Part shown: positions 53,336-62,516 of the stretch, one piece after another
Layout of the letters: the number at the start of each line of letters is the position of its first letter
Position numbering within the stretch: position 1 is the stretch's first letter
Source: Pseudomonas batumici
GTDB taxonomy: Bacteria > Pseudomonadota > Gammaproteobacteria > Pseudomonadales > Pseudomonadaceae
Assembly: GCF_000820515.1 (NCBI RefSeq)
Contig: NZ_JXDG01000040.1
Coordinates: forward strand, 62,001-126,000
Direction of reading: 5' to 3'
Length of the DNA stretch: 64,000 nt
Program-made: the position numbers and the translations under genes
Notes under the pieces: model-generated
Databases searched by the model: none
What the model saw: the letters and a program-made list of their open reading frames with translations, nothing else
What the model was told of the DNA's origin: nothing

Positions 53336-56300
53336 ACCGCATCGATTACATCGAAGCACAACTCGACGGTTTCAACGACAGCCTGACCCTCTATCGCGAG
53401 CAGACCCGCAGCTGGTATGCCCAGGCGCTCGACCAGGTCAGCCACGCCGCGGACCTGCCTTCGTTGCTGGGCATGGACCGGATCATCCGCCTTGGCGACA
53501 GCCGCAAGGTCGTCGGACTTGAGGACCGAGACTTCCTGTCCAACGTGGCGCAGTGCCCGGCCAACGGCGTGCTGACCATCGAGAGCCGGTTCGAGTCGGT
53601 CCATGAGATTCCACTGGGCGACCTGCTGGTGGAGGTCATACCGGTCGCTGGCGGTCCTTCGACCCCCATTCTGCTCGACGCCCAGGGCAAGGGCAGCTTC
53701 CAGGGCCAACCGGGCCAGTTCTATCGGGTGCGGGTGCAAGGTGGCGTAACGCCCGAGCAGGTCGACAGCCTGTTCGATGGCTACTCGGAGCTGACCCGGG
53801 ACCTGGAAGCCTGGCTGCGTCGCGAGTGGAGCGGCTTCAAGCCGCAATGGTCGGCACAGACCGCCTCGACGGTGCTACTGGCCGTCGGCGAGGGTCTGGT
53901 CAGCGGCAGCTGGGAGGCGATCAAGGGCGTCTGGGAAGGAATCGAGTTGCTGCTCGACATCCTCAAGGATCCCCTGGCCTATGTCGACCGGCTGGGCAGC
54001 GGCGCCCAGGAGTTGGCCGACCTCGCGCGACGGGCCCCGGCCGTGATGGAAAAGGCCATGTTGCTGGCCAGCGACGAGGCCGCGCTCTTCCTGCTATTGC
54101 GCACCGCCGCGATCTGGTTGGCATCGCTGCCGCCGAGCCAACTGGCCGGGGATACCGCGCATGTCGTGGCGAGCACCCTGGTTTCCGTGCTGATCGACTT
54201 GCTCCTGGGCTTGGTGCTCACCGTCGCAGCCGCGGGAGCCGGCGTCGCTTACCTGGCCCTGCGCCTGAAGAAATACGGCAGCCAGATGGTTGCAGCCGGA
54301 ACTCGTTTCATCCAGGGCCTGTTCAGCCTGCTCGACGGCTTCATGGGTTATGTCGGTCGCTACAAGGCCGTCGCCGCCCGGGGCGTGGCGGGTGCACAGA
54401 AACAAGGCGTCCTGCAAATGCGCTGGGACGGACGCAAGAACGCCACCCTGCGCCAGACCGAACACCTCGACGACGTTCCCCGGCAAGCCGCCAACCCCAA
54501 CGGCCAGGGTGCCGAACGCGCGGACAAGACCCAGACCCAGGGTTGTCCGGTGTCGATGGTCACCGGCGAAGAACTGCTGACCTTGGTCGATGGCGAACTG
54601 GACGGCCCACTGCCGTTCTCCTGGAGCCGGCTGTATCGCACCAGTGCCGTGGACATTCGCCAGGGCCTCGGTCCCGGCTGGAGCCATGCACTGGCCCACA
54701 GCCTGAGGTTCGACGGCGACGAGGTTATCTGGACCGACCAGGAAAACCGCTCCATCCGTTTCCCTCGCCCCAGTCAACAACGTTCGGCCATCCACAACAG
54801 CCTGAGCGAAGCGGCGATCTACCTGGGCGACACGTCCGATGAACTGATCCTGACCCAGGCCGGCGACACGCCCTGGTTCTATCACTTCAGGTACGACCGA
54901 CACGGCGCCCGGCTGTTTTCCCTCAGTGACCGCCATGGCAATCGGCTGAGCATCAGCCATGACCTCGAGGGTCGTATCCAGCGCCTGGACAACGGCCTCG
55001 GACGTGCCCTGCTGTTGCGCTACGACCGTGCCCGCATCATCGCGGTCGAGTACCAGCAGGAACAGGCGGCCGCGTTTCCCGCCGATAGCTGGCAGACCTT
55101 GCGCACGCTGGTCCGCTATCGCTACGACGACCCGGGCCGCCTGATCGAGGCCGCCAACGCCGTCGACGAATGCGAGCGCTATGCCTACGACGAACACCAC
55201 GTCATTCGTGAACGCCAGTTGGCCGGCGGCGCCGCGTTCTACTGGGAGTGGCAAGGCGTGGGCAAGCAGGCGCGCTGCGTACGTCACTGGGCCAGCTTTG
55301 CGCAGATGGACAGCCGCTACACCTGGGGCGACGACGGCAGCGTCACCGCCCGGCACATCGACGGCAGCGAAGAAGTCTTTGTCCATGATGAGCGGGCGCG
55401 CCTGATCCGCAAGGTCGATGCCGATGGCGCCGAGCAACACAAGACCTATGACGCCCAAGGCCGCCTGATTGCCGAAAAGGACGCCCTGGGCGCCATCACC
55501 GAATACCGCTACAGCGAAGCCGGCCGGCTGCTGGCCATTATCCCGCCCGAAGACGAGCCGACGCTCTACGAGTATCACAACGGTCACTTGTGCAGCGTGC
55601 AACGTGGCCGGGCGCACTGGAAATATGCTCGCAATCCCCAGGGCGATATCACCCGCAGGACCGACCCCACGGGCCAGGTCACCGAGTATGAATACGACCG
55701 CCGGGGCCTGCTGAACGAGATCCGTCACCCGGACGGCAGCCGGCACAGCCTCACCTGGGACCGACTCGGCCATCTGCTGGAAGAACGACTGCCTGACGGC
55801 AGCCTGCTGAAATACGGCTACGACGAACAAGGCCGACAAACCCGTCGCCAGACAGCGGACGGCGCCACCACCCGCTACACGTGGGACGCCATTGGCCGTC
55901 TGAGCCAGGTTGAAATGCCCGGCGGGGCGAAACGTCGTTTCAGCTACAACGCCTACGGAAAGATCACTGCCGAGACCGACGAACTGGGACGGGTGACGCG
56001 TTATGAATACGCGGACAACCTGCACCTGGTCAGTCGTCGTCTCAACCCCGACGGCAGTCAGCTGCGCTATCGCTATGACAATGCCCGGCTGCTGCTCAGC
56101 GAAATCGAGAACGAGCGTGGCGAGCACTACCGCCTCGACTATTACCCCAACGGCCTGATCCGCGAGGAAACCGGCTTCGACGGGCGGCGCACCGCCTACA
56201 CCTACGACCTCAACGGTCACCTGCTGGAGAAAAAGGAGTTCGGTGACGACGGCAGCGAGCTCGTCACCGCCTACCAGCGCGACAGCGCCGGACGCCTGCG

Positions 56301-58050
56301 GCTCAAGCGTCTCGACGATGGCCGCCAGACCCACTATCACTACGATGGGCTGGGTCGGCTGGTCAGCGTCGACGACGGGCACTGGCCGCTGACCTACGGT
56401 TACGACCACCAGGACCGCCTGGTCAGCGAACACCAGGGCTGGGCCACCCAGCGCTATCGCTACGATACCGTGGGTCAGTTGATTCACTGCCGTTTGCCGG
56501 ACGGCAACCTGATCGACTATCGCTACCTGCCCGGCGGTCGATTGATCGGCGTCGATCTCAACGGCCGGCACCTGACCCGCCACCGCTTCGAAGCCGGCCA
56601 CGAGCGCCTGCGCCAGCAGGGCCAACTGCTCAGCCATTACCGTTACGACGAACAAGGCCGGCTGCTCAAGCACAGTCTCGGCCAGGACAACAGCCAGCGC
56701 TACCAACGCTTCTACGCCTATGAAGCCAACGGCAACCTGGCGAGCATCGACGACAGCCGCCACGGCCTACGCCGTTACCAGTACGACCCGCTGGACCGAC
56801 TGAGCGAAGTCCGTGGCGATCCTTGCGAACGTTTCGCCCACGACCCTGCCGGCAACCTGCTGGGCGACAGCCCTCGCATGGCACGTACCCAGGGCAATCG
56901 CCTGCTGTTCCGGGGCCATAGCCATTTCGACTACGACGCCTTCGGCAACCTGATCCGCGAGCGCAATGGGAACGAGCCACAGCTCGTTACCGAATACCGC
57001 TATGACTGCCAGCACCGGTTGGTCGGTGTCAGCCTGCCGAATGGCGGCACGGTCAGCTACCGCTACGACGCCTTTGGCCGACGCATTGCCAAGACCTGCG
57101 CAGGCCGGACCACCGAATACCTCTGGCAAGGCGATCGACTGATTGCCGAAAGCGGTCCGGCGCATTACCGCAGCTACCTGTACGAACCGGACAGTTTCCG
57201 CCCCCTGGCCCTGCTCAATGGCGAGGGACCGGAGCAGGTCGAAGTGTTTCATTACCAACTCGACCACCTGGGCACGCCCCAGGAACTTACGGACGAAACC
57301 GGCAATATCCGCTGGGCGGCGCGGTACTACGCCTATGGCCGGATAGCCCACCTCGACCGCGCCGATATCGACAATCCGCTGCGTTTCCAGGGCCAGTATT
57401 TCGACACAGAAACCGGCTTACACTACAACCGGCATCGCTACTACAATCCCGAAACCGGCCGCTACCTCACCCCCGACCCGATCAAACTGGCGGGCGGGCT
57501 GAACAGCTACCAGTACGTGCCCAACCCTACGGGGTGGGTGGATCCGCTGGGGTTGAGTTGTGACTGTCCTGGCGCAGACAAAAAGAAAAGCGATACAAAC
57601 CGCTCCCAAGAACCTCATACCGAAAGTCGGGAGCCAAAGGTTCCTGAGGCTAGTGGAGATAAAAGCTATCTCTATCGAGGAGAAAACAAATACCGCCCCA
57701 GTGAAATCTTTGAACACGGTTTCAAAAGCAAAGGTGATAGCACGGACCTGTACCTACATGCACTAAACAGCAAAGACCCACCAAGCAACTTTATAAGCAC
57801 TTCAACATCCAGAGACGTCGCAATAGATTTTGCAACCAATTTTAGAACTAAAAAAGGGTATCTATTCACGCTAAAAAGAGTTCATGGACGCGACGTAAAC
57901 AAAGAGCTAGGAAAAAACTCAGAATATCAATACGAAATGGAAATAGCTATACCGAACCGAATCAACAGCGAAGACATTTTAGGTGCGACCCCACTGAAGT
58001 CGGACGGTAGCTACGTAGGGCACTCCATACCAAATCCCAGGAGAAAATAA
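53332..58050 (+). CDS. Rhs polymorphic toxin with ADP-ribosyltransferase tip
   Basis: This 1572-residue T6SS effector has an N-terminal region of about 400 residues with two hydrophobic stretches (near 245-265 and 277-311) and no visible PAAR motif. YD/RHS repeats run from about 404 to 1405 and form the shell. The hyperconserved core end is TGLHYNRHRYYNPETGRYLT, then NPTGWVDPLGLS. The variable tip (residues 1410-1572) has Arg1449 in YLYRGENK, the STS motif in FISTSTSRDVAIDFA (Ser1489-Ser1491) and ExE (Glu1535, Glu1537) in YQYEMEIAIP. This is the R/STS/ExE signature of cholera- or pertussis-toxin-like ADP-ribosyltransferases. Base composition turns AT-rich at about 57.59 kb, right where the tip begins, a sign of tip exchange. 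The ATG overlaps the chaperone stop. Confidence 0.9.
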   Translation: MNRIDYIEAQLDGFNDSLTLYREQTRSWYAQALDQVSHAADLPSLLGMDRIIRLGDSRKVVGLEDRDFLSNVAQCPANGVLTIESRFESVHEIPLGDLLVEVIPVAGGPSTPILLDAQGKGSFQGQPGQFYRVRVQGGVTPEQVDSLFDGYSELTRDLEAWLRREWSGFKPQWSAQTASTVLLAVGEGLVSGSWEAIKGVWEGIELLLDILKDPLAYVDRLGSGAQELADLARRAPAVMEKAMLLASDEAALFLLLRTAAIWLASLPPSQLAGDTAHVVASTLVSVLIDLLLGLVLTVAAAGAGVAYLALRLKKYGSQMVAAGTRFIQGLFSLLDGFMGYVGRYKAVAARGVAGAQKQGVLQMRWDGRKNATLRQTEHLDDVPRQAANPNGQGAERADKTQTQGCPVSMVTGEELLTLVDGELDGPLPFSWSRLYRTSAVDIRQGLGPGWSHALAHSLRFDGDEVIWTDQENRSIRFPRPSQQRSAIHNSLSEAAIYLGDTSDELILTQAGDTPWFYHFRYDRHGARLFSLSDRHGNRLSISHDLEGRIQRLDNGLGRALLLRYDRARIIAVEYQQEQAAAFPADSWQTLRTLVRYRYDDPGRLIEAANAVDECERYAYDEHHVIRERQLAGGAAFYWEWQGVGKQARCVRHWASFAQMDSRYTWGDDGSVTARHIDGSEEVFVHDERARLIRKVDADGAEQHKTYDAQGRLIAEKDALGAITEYRYSEAGRLLAIIPPEDEPTLYEYHNGHLCSVQRGRAHWKYARNPQGDITRRTDPTGQVTEYEYDRRGLLNEIRHPDGSRHSLTWDRLGHLLEERLPDGSLLKYGYDEQGRQTRRQTADGATTRYTWDAIGRLSQVEMPGGAKRRFSYNAYGKITAETDELGRVTRYEYADNLHLVSRRLNPDGSQLRYRYDNARLLLSEIENERGEHYRLDYYPNGLIREETGFDGRRTAYTYDLNGHLLEKKEFGDDGSELVTAYQRDSAGRLRLKRLDDGRQTHYHYDGLGRLVSVDDGHWPLTYGYDHQDRLVSEHQGWATQRYRYDTVGQLIHCRLPDGNLIDYRYLPGGRLIGVDLNGRHLTRHRFEAGHERLRQQGQLLSHYRYDEQGRLLKHSLGQDNSQRYQRFYAYEANGNLASIDDSRHGLRRYQYDPLDRLSEVRGDPCERFAHDPAGNLLGDSPRMARTQGNRLLFRGHSHFDYDAFGNLIRERNGNEPQLVTEYRYDCQHRLVGVSLPNGGTVSYRYDAFGRRIAKTCAGRTTEYLWQGDRLIAESGPAHYRSYLYEPDSFRPLALLNGEGPEQVEVFHYQLDHLGTPQELTDETGNIRWAARYYAYGRIAHLDRADIDNPLRFQGQYFDTETGLHYNRHRYYNPETGRYLTPDPIKLAGGLNSYQYVPNPTGWVDPLGLSCDCPGADKKKSDTNRSQEPHTESREPKVPEASGDKSYLYRGENKYRPSEIFEHGFKSKGDSTDLYLHALNSKDPPSNFISTSTSRDVAIDFATNFRTKKGYLFTLKRVHGRDVNKELGKNSEYQYEMEIAIPNRINSEDILGATPLKSDGSYVGHSIPNPRRK

Positions 58051-58051
58051 A

Positions 58052-58444
58052 TTGAAACCAATAAAAATCAAAATACTCTTCAACGGCAAAAAACAAACTG
58101 CAACTCTAGTGTGCGACACCAAAACAACATCAATGAAATTCATAACAAGCAACAACCCTGAAGAAACCTACACTGCCGAGGACTTCTACGAATGCCTCGG
58201 CAAAGTCAGAAAAGAGCATCCAAATATAAAATTCCTCTGCAAAGGCTCAAAAATAAATGTTCGCCCATCAAGCATGTCATCACAAATGTCTCTCGGCATA
58301 AAAGCATATGAATTAACACTTGGAAAATCTGCCTCACCAAAAGATTTAGTAGATATTTTTGACTACGAGGAAAACGATCTCACCAATAGCCGCGAGGAAC
58401 AGGAAGCCTTCTATATAAAATGGCGCGAAACGCCAAAAACCTGA
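58052..58444 (+). CDS. Candidate immunity protein 1
   Basis: This 130-residue, low-GC gene starts with TTG one base after the Rhs stop, with an AGGAG site inside the end of rhs. The protein begins KPIKIKILFNGKKQTATLVC and ends FYIKWRETPKT; it has no signal peptide or known motif. Its direct position after the toxin tip is the usual place of the cognate immunity gene. An in-frame ATG at 58133 would leave a shorter form. The family is unknown. Confidence 0.65.
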   Translation: MKPIKIKILFNGKKQTATLVCDTKTTSMKFITSNNPEETYTAEDFYECLGKVRKEHPNIKFLCKGSKINVRPSSMSSQMSLGIKAYELTLGKSASPKDLVDIFDYEENDLTNSREEQEAFYIKWRETPKT

Positions 58445-58526
58445 ACCCTCAAGAACCATTGAGTATAAATTTACCTCCATCTCAACCCAGAAAATAAATT
58501 CGCCATTCCTTATAGGAAACTCAGTC

Positions 58527-58946
58527 ATGAGCTACTACGACGACGAGTTAACCAAAGCACTTCACAAGCTAAAAATCTCATATGAAAAACTGGAAATACG
58601 CGAACATGACAAACTAGTCTCCACTATTAATGCAGTTTTCCCATTTTCAGGCTCAAAAATCTCATGGGAAGAAATGTCAGACACCACCCACTTCGACACA
58701 ACGAGTAAGCAAGAGGCTTTTTCCTTCATCACAACCAAGGCCATCGACACGACAAAAAACGTCTTTCTAATAGGAGATTCTGCCACCAACACCATCTATA
58801 AAATAAAAAGCCTTGACCTCTCTCTCGCACTAAAAGAGCTTGATGAAATTCCGCAACACTCTTACGTAACACCACAAAATTTAGATTGGATTTTTTGCAT
58901 ATCCATGGAGGGAGATATCGATTTTGGCTTGCTACCGCGCCTTTAA
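58527..58946 (+). CDS. Candidate immunity protein 2 / hypothetical
   Basis: This 139-residue, low-GC gene starts MSYYDDELTKALHKLKISYE with an AGGAA site 8 bases upstream. It is acidic and ends NLDWIFCISMEGDIDFGLLP. No family is recognised. It is 82 bases after the first immunity candidate and could be a second immunity gene, an orphan immunity from an earlier tip, or part of a pair. It is the last low-GC gene of the island. Confidence 0.6.
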   Translation: MSYYDDELTKALHKLKISYEKLEIREHDKLVSTINAVFPFSGSKISWEEMSDTTHFDTTSKQEAFSFITTKAIDTTKNVFLIGDSATNTIYKIKSLDLSLALKELDEIPQHSYVTPQNLDWIFCISMEGDIDFGLLPRL

Positions 58947-59174
58947 CAAACTCAAGCGGCATATAAATAAAGCCCCGTAACACCACAAGCACATACAACC
59001 TAGAAACACCAAAAAAATAAAAACTGGAAATTTACAGCAATAGCTGCCACCGTTTCGTACAAGAATCTCAGACAGCCAGCACACGGATTACCGAGCAACG
59101 CCATCCGTTGTAGGGACAGCCGGTCAACGCGCCCTAAGGTGCCATGTCGCCAATCCCCCAACAGGACAGTCTCT

Positions 59175-59816
59175 ATGGAAAACCAGCACCTCCTGTACGC
59201 TGGCCCCTTGATCTCCCTCGCCCTGCTCTGGGTCGTTGCCGTGGTCACACCGGGCCCCAATTTCTTCACCACCGCCCAGCTCGCCGCCGGTAACTCGCGC
59301 AAGCATGGCGTGGCCTGCGCGCTGGGTGTCGCCACGGGCACCATCCTCTGGGGTCTGGCCGGTGGCTTGGGGATCAAGTCCCTGTTCACCGCCGCGCCAT
59401 CGCTGTACCTGGCGCTGAAGATCGCCGGCGGTGCTTACCTGATCTACCTCGGCATCAAGCTGTTCCTGCGCAAGCAGCCCGCCAGCGCCGGTCAGCAGCC
59501 AACACTCCACGAACCGCGACGCAGCCTGCTCTCGGCCTATAGCCGGGGTCTGCTGGGCAATATGACCAATCCCAAGTCAGCGCTGTTCGTGGCGACCATC
59601 TTCGCCACCACCATGCCCAGCTCCCCGCCCGCCCCGTTGCTGGCCATGGCCGTCGCGATCATGAGCAGCCTGTCCTTCTGCTGGTACTCCAGCGTGGCCC
59701 TGGTGTTTGCCAGTACGCGGATGTCAGCCTTCTACAGCCGTTGCCGCAAAGGCCTGGATCGCTTCGCCGGGACTTGCTACCTGCTGTTCGGCGCGCATCT
59801 GATGGCGAATCGCTGA
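59175..59816 (+). CDS. LysE/RhtB-family exporter
   Basis: This 213-residue protein has six hydrophobic segments and exports amino acids or similar molecules. The signature VVAVVTPGPNFFTTAQLAAG followed by SRKHGVACALGVATGTILWG is typical of the family; the amphipathic middle loop is RSLLSAYSRGLLGNMTNPKS. The start at 59175 has an AGGA-type site; the longer upstream frame is rejected. It converges with the flavin reductase-like gene, one base apart. Confidence 0.88.
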   Translation: MENQHLLYAGPLISLALLWVVAVVTPGPNFFTTAQLAAGNSRKHGVACALGVATGTILWGLAGGLGIKSLFTAAPSLYLALKIAGGAYLIYLGIKLFLRKQPASAGQQPTLHEPRRSLLSAYSRGLLGNMTNPKSALFVATIFATTMPSSPPAPLLAMAVAIMSSLSFCWYSSVALVFASTRMSAFYSRCRKGLDRFAGTCYLLFGAHLMANR

Positions 59817-59817
59817 G

Positions 59818-60417
59818 TCAAGAAGGCAAGATTTCACCGTCCACCGCGTCGCCGATTTTCAGGAAATGCCCGCCGGCGACGTGGTGCAAGGTGCGCAGCT
59901 CATCGTGCCCCTCAAAATGCCAGCGACCTTCACTGAAGACCCGCGAATCGGCCTGGGCGGAAATGACCTCGGCGAGGAACAGGTCGTACTGTTCGTGGTT
60001 GCGCGGCTCCGGCAACAACCGACACTCCAACCAGGCGACACAGCCCTCCAGCATCGGCGCATCGGTCTTCTCGCCGATGAAGGTTTCCAGGCCGTAGGCA
60101 TCGAACTTGTCACGGCCATGACTCTGGGTCAGCTCAAGGCCGGAGGTGGTGCCGACGGTTTGCACGACATCGGCCTGGGCGACACAGGGCACGTTCAACA
60201 CAAAGGTGCCCGAGGCTTCCAGCAGACGCCGCGTCCAGGTGGACTTGTCGATCACCACCGCCACCTTCGGCGGCTCGAAATCCAGCGGCATGGCCCAGGC
60301 GGCCGCCATGATATTGCGCTGACCGTCATGAGCGGCGCTGACCAGTACCGTAGGACCGTGATTAAGCAGACGGTAGGCTTTGGACAACGGCACGGCAAGA
60401 CGATAAGCGGCGGACAT
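59818..60417 (-). CDS. Flavin reductase-like FMN-binding protein
   Basis: This 199-residue protein of the flavin reductase/FlaRed family binds FMN and either reduces it with NAD(P)H or acts on other substrates. Features are NHGPTVLVSAAHDGQRNIMA at the start and EPPKVAVVIDKSTWTRRLLE with FVLNVPCVAQADVVQTVGTT in the FMN-binding core. The start at 60417 has an AGGAAA site. No oxygenase partner is coupled to it. Confidence 0.85.
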   Translation of the reverse strand: MSAAYRLAVPLSKAYRLLNHGPTVLVSAAHDGQRNIMAAAWAMPLDFEPPKVAVVIDKSTWTRRLLEASGTFVLNVPCVAQADVVQTVGTTSGLELTQSHGRDKFDAYGLETFIGEKTDAPMLEGCVAWLECRLLPEPRNHEQYDLFLAEVISAQADSRVFSEGRWHFEGHDELRTLHHVAGGHFLKIGDAVDGEILPS

Positions 60418-60612
60418 AAGCAATGTTTCCTGGCAAAAATACAGAAGGAACATCCTAGGTGAGCGCGCAGGGGAAACACAGCCCCCCTCAGCCAGAGAAA
60501 CGGGATCGCCCACCTCATTGTGTGCCAGGATAATTCAACCGCAAGAGTCGGAGTGTTTGCGCCCGGCGGCCTTTCTAGACTGCACGCCCCGGATACTCCT
60601 CAAGGCAGTCTC

Positions 60613-61314
60613 ATGCACATCCGAATGCAATCACTGGATTGGCCGGCGATCGGCCGCGACCTGGATCAGCAAGGCAATGCCCTGTTGCCCAATCTGCTCA
60701 GCCCTGACGAATGCCTGGAACTGGCTGCCCTGTACACACGCAAAGAGCTCTTTCGCTCCCGGGTCATCATGGCCCGCCACGGTTTCGGCCAGGGTGAATA
60801 CCAATACTTCGCCTATCCGCTCCCGGCCCTGGTCCAACAGCTACGCACCGAGCTCTATCCACCTCTGGCAACGATTGCCAATGACTGGAACCAGCGCATG
60901 CAAATCGCGGTGTCCTTCCCCCCGACGCACCAGGCCCTGCTCCAGCGTTGCCATGACGCAGGCCAGCAACGCCCCACGCCATTGCTGCTGCAATATGTAG
61001 CCGGCGATTACAACTGCCTGCACCAGGACCTGTACGGCGAACAGGTATTTCCACTGCAAGTCGCCATTCTGCTGTCCCGGCCGGGAGAGGACTTTACCGG
61101 CGGCGAATTCGTCCTGACCGAGCAGCGCCCACGTATGCAGAGCCGCCCCCAGGTGGTCCCGCTGAAACAGGGCGACGCGGTGATCTTTGCCGTGGCCCAA
61201 CGCCCGGTGCACGGCACGCGCGGGTTCTATCGGGTGAATATGCGCCATGGCGTCAGCCGCGTGAACACAGGGCGGCGCCATACCCTGGGCATCATCTTTC
61301 ATGACGCCACCTGA
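60613..61314 (+). CDS. 2OG-Fe(II) oxygenase (AlkB-like neighbour of Ada)
   Basis: This 233-residue oxygenase has the iron triad HxD...H in CLHQDLYGEQVFPLQV and PVHGTRGFYRVNMRHGVSR, with the 2-oxoglutarate Arg in the last motif. GEDFTGGEFVLTEQRPRMQS is a usual prolyl-hydroxylase-type strand pair. Whether it demethylates DNA/protein or hydroxylates another target is unknown. It lies directly upstream of ada on the same strand (105 bases), a pairing that suggests a role in alkylation damage. The start at 60613 has an AAGG site. Confidence 0.78.
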   Translation: MHIRMQSLDWPAIGRDLDQQGNALLPNLLSPDECLELAALYTRKELFRSRVIMARHGFGQGEYQYFAYPLPALVQQLRTELYPPLATIANDWNQRMQIAVSFPPTHQALLQRCHDAGQQRPTPLLLQYVAGDYNCLHQDLYGEQVFPLQVAILLSRPGEDFTGGEFVLTEQRPRMQSRPQVVPLKQGDAVIFAVAQRPVHGTRGFYRVNMRHGVSRVNTGRRHTLGIIFHDAT

Positions 61315-61419
61315 CATCCCGCTTACTGGCAGTAGAATTCAACCGCAAGACTCGGAGTTTTCCCCTCTCGCCACGCCGTTACGCTGGACGAGAACTGAAT
61401 ATTCCGACAGGAGAGCACC

Positions 61420-62484
61420 ATGAAAACCTCGACCCAAGGAAAACCCGTGGAAAATGATCCGCGCTGGCAAGCGGTACTGGCACGGGATGCCAGCGCCGAC
61501 GGGAGCTTCGTCTATGGTGTCAGGACTACGGGCGTGTATTGCCGCCCCAGCAGTAGCGCACGTCGGCCCAACCCGGAAAACGTCGAGTTCTTCGATAGCC
61601 CCGAGCAGGCCGAAGCCGCCGGCTACCGGCCGAGCCGGCGCGCCGCCGCCGACCAGACGTCGATCAATGAACAACACGTGGCCCTGGTAACCCGCGCCTG
61701 CCAGCTCATTGAAGCGTCTGAGACCTCGCCCTCGCTCAACCCCTTGGCCGAACAACTGGGACTGAGCCCTTTTCACTTCCACCGGGTGTTCAAGGCGGTC
61801 ACCGGCCTTACGCCCAAGGCCTACGCCACGGCCCACCGGGCCGGCAAACTGCGGGCGCAGCTGGCACGGGGCGGCTCGGTTACCGAGGCCTTGTACGAGG
61901 CCGGATTCAACGCCAGCAGCCGGTTCTATGAATCGTCCAATGACGTTCTGGGCATGAAACCCAGCGACTATCGCGCCGGCGGCGCCAACACCGATATTCG
62001 TTTTGCCATCGGCCAGTGCTCGTTGGGGGCGATTCTGGTGGCCCAGAGTGATCGGGGTGTCTGCGCGATCCTGCTCGGTGATGACCCGGATGCCCTGGCC
62101 AAGGACCTGCAGGACAAGTTCCCACAGGCACACTTCATCGGTGGCGACGCGGCCTTCGAGCAACTGATCGCCAAGGTGGTGGGCTTTATCGAAGCACCGG
62201 CCATTGGCCTGGACCTGCCCCTGGACCTGCGCGGCACGGCCTTTCAGGAACGGGTCTGGCAGGCATTGCGCAATATTCCGGTGGGCAGTACGGCGAGTTA
62301 TGCCGAGATTGCGCAGATGATCGGTGCGCCGAAATCCTTTCGCGCAGTGGCCCAGGCCTGCGGCGCCAACAGCCTGGCCGTGGCGATTCCCTGTCATCGG
62401 GTGGTACGCAGCGACGGCAACCTGTCCGGTTATCGCTGGGGCGTCGAGCGCAAGCGGCAGTTGCTGGATCGGGAAGCGCAATAA
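61420..62484 (+). CDS. ada: Ada-type methyltransferase/regulator with degenerate zinc site
   Basis: This 354-residue protein has the Ada layout: an N-terminal methylphosphotriester domain, an AraC-type helix-turn-helix (LSPFHFHRVFKAVTGLTPKA) and a C-terminal O6-methylguanine methyltransferase with the active Cys325 in AIPCHRVVRSDG. In E. coli Ada four cysteines (38, 42, 69, 72) bind zinc and Cys38 takes the methyl group. Here only the first remains (Cys41 in GVYCRPSSSARR); the others are Ser45, Ser72 and Ala75 (GYRPSRRAAADQ). The DNA repair domain looks intact, but activation by phosphotriester repair should be lost or different. Confidence 0.88.
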   Translation: MKTSTQGKPVENDPRWQAVLARDASADGSFVYGVRTTGVYCRPSSSARRPNPENVEFFDSPEQAEAAGYRPSRRAAADQTSINEQHVALVTRACQLIEASETSPSLNPLAEQLGLSPFHFHRVFKAVTGLTPKAYATAHRAGKLRAQLARGGSVTEALYEAGFNASSRFYESSNDVLGMKPSDYRAGGANTDIRFAIGQCSLGAILVAQSDRGVCAILLGDDPDALAKDLQDKFPQAHFIGGDAAFEQLIAKVVGFIEAPAIGLDLPLDLRGTAFQERVWQALRNIPVGSTASYAEIAQMIGAPKSFRAVAQACGANSLAVAIPCHRVVRSDGNLSGYRWGVERKRQLLDREAQ

Positions 62485-62516
62485 GCCACGGACTTGCTCA
62501 AGCGGAGAACCGCCCC

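Noticed and set aside
54094..56763. Long minus-strand frame (889 residues) opposite the Rhs repeats
   Set aside because: It is the antisense shadow of the high-GC repeat region; its translation is low-complexity Val/Ala/Gly-rich wording with no domain, and the plus-strand Rhs frame is certain.
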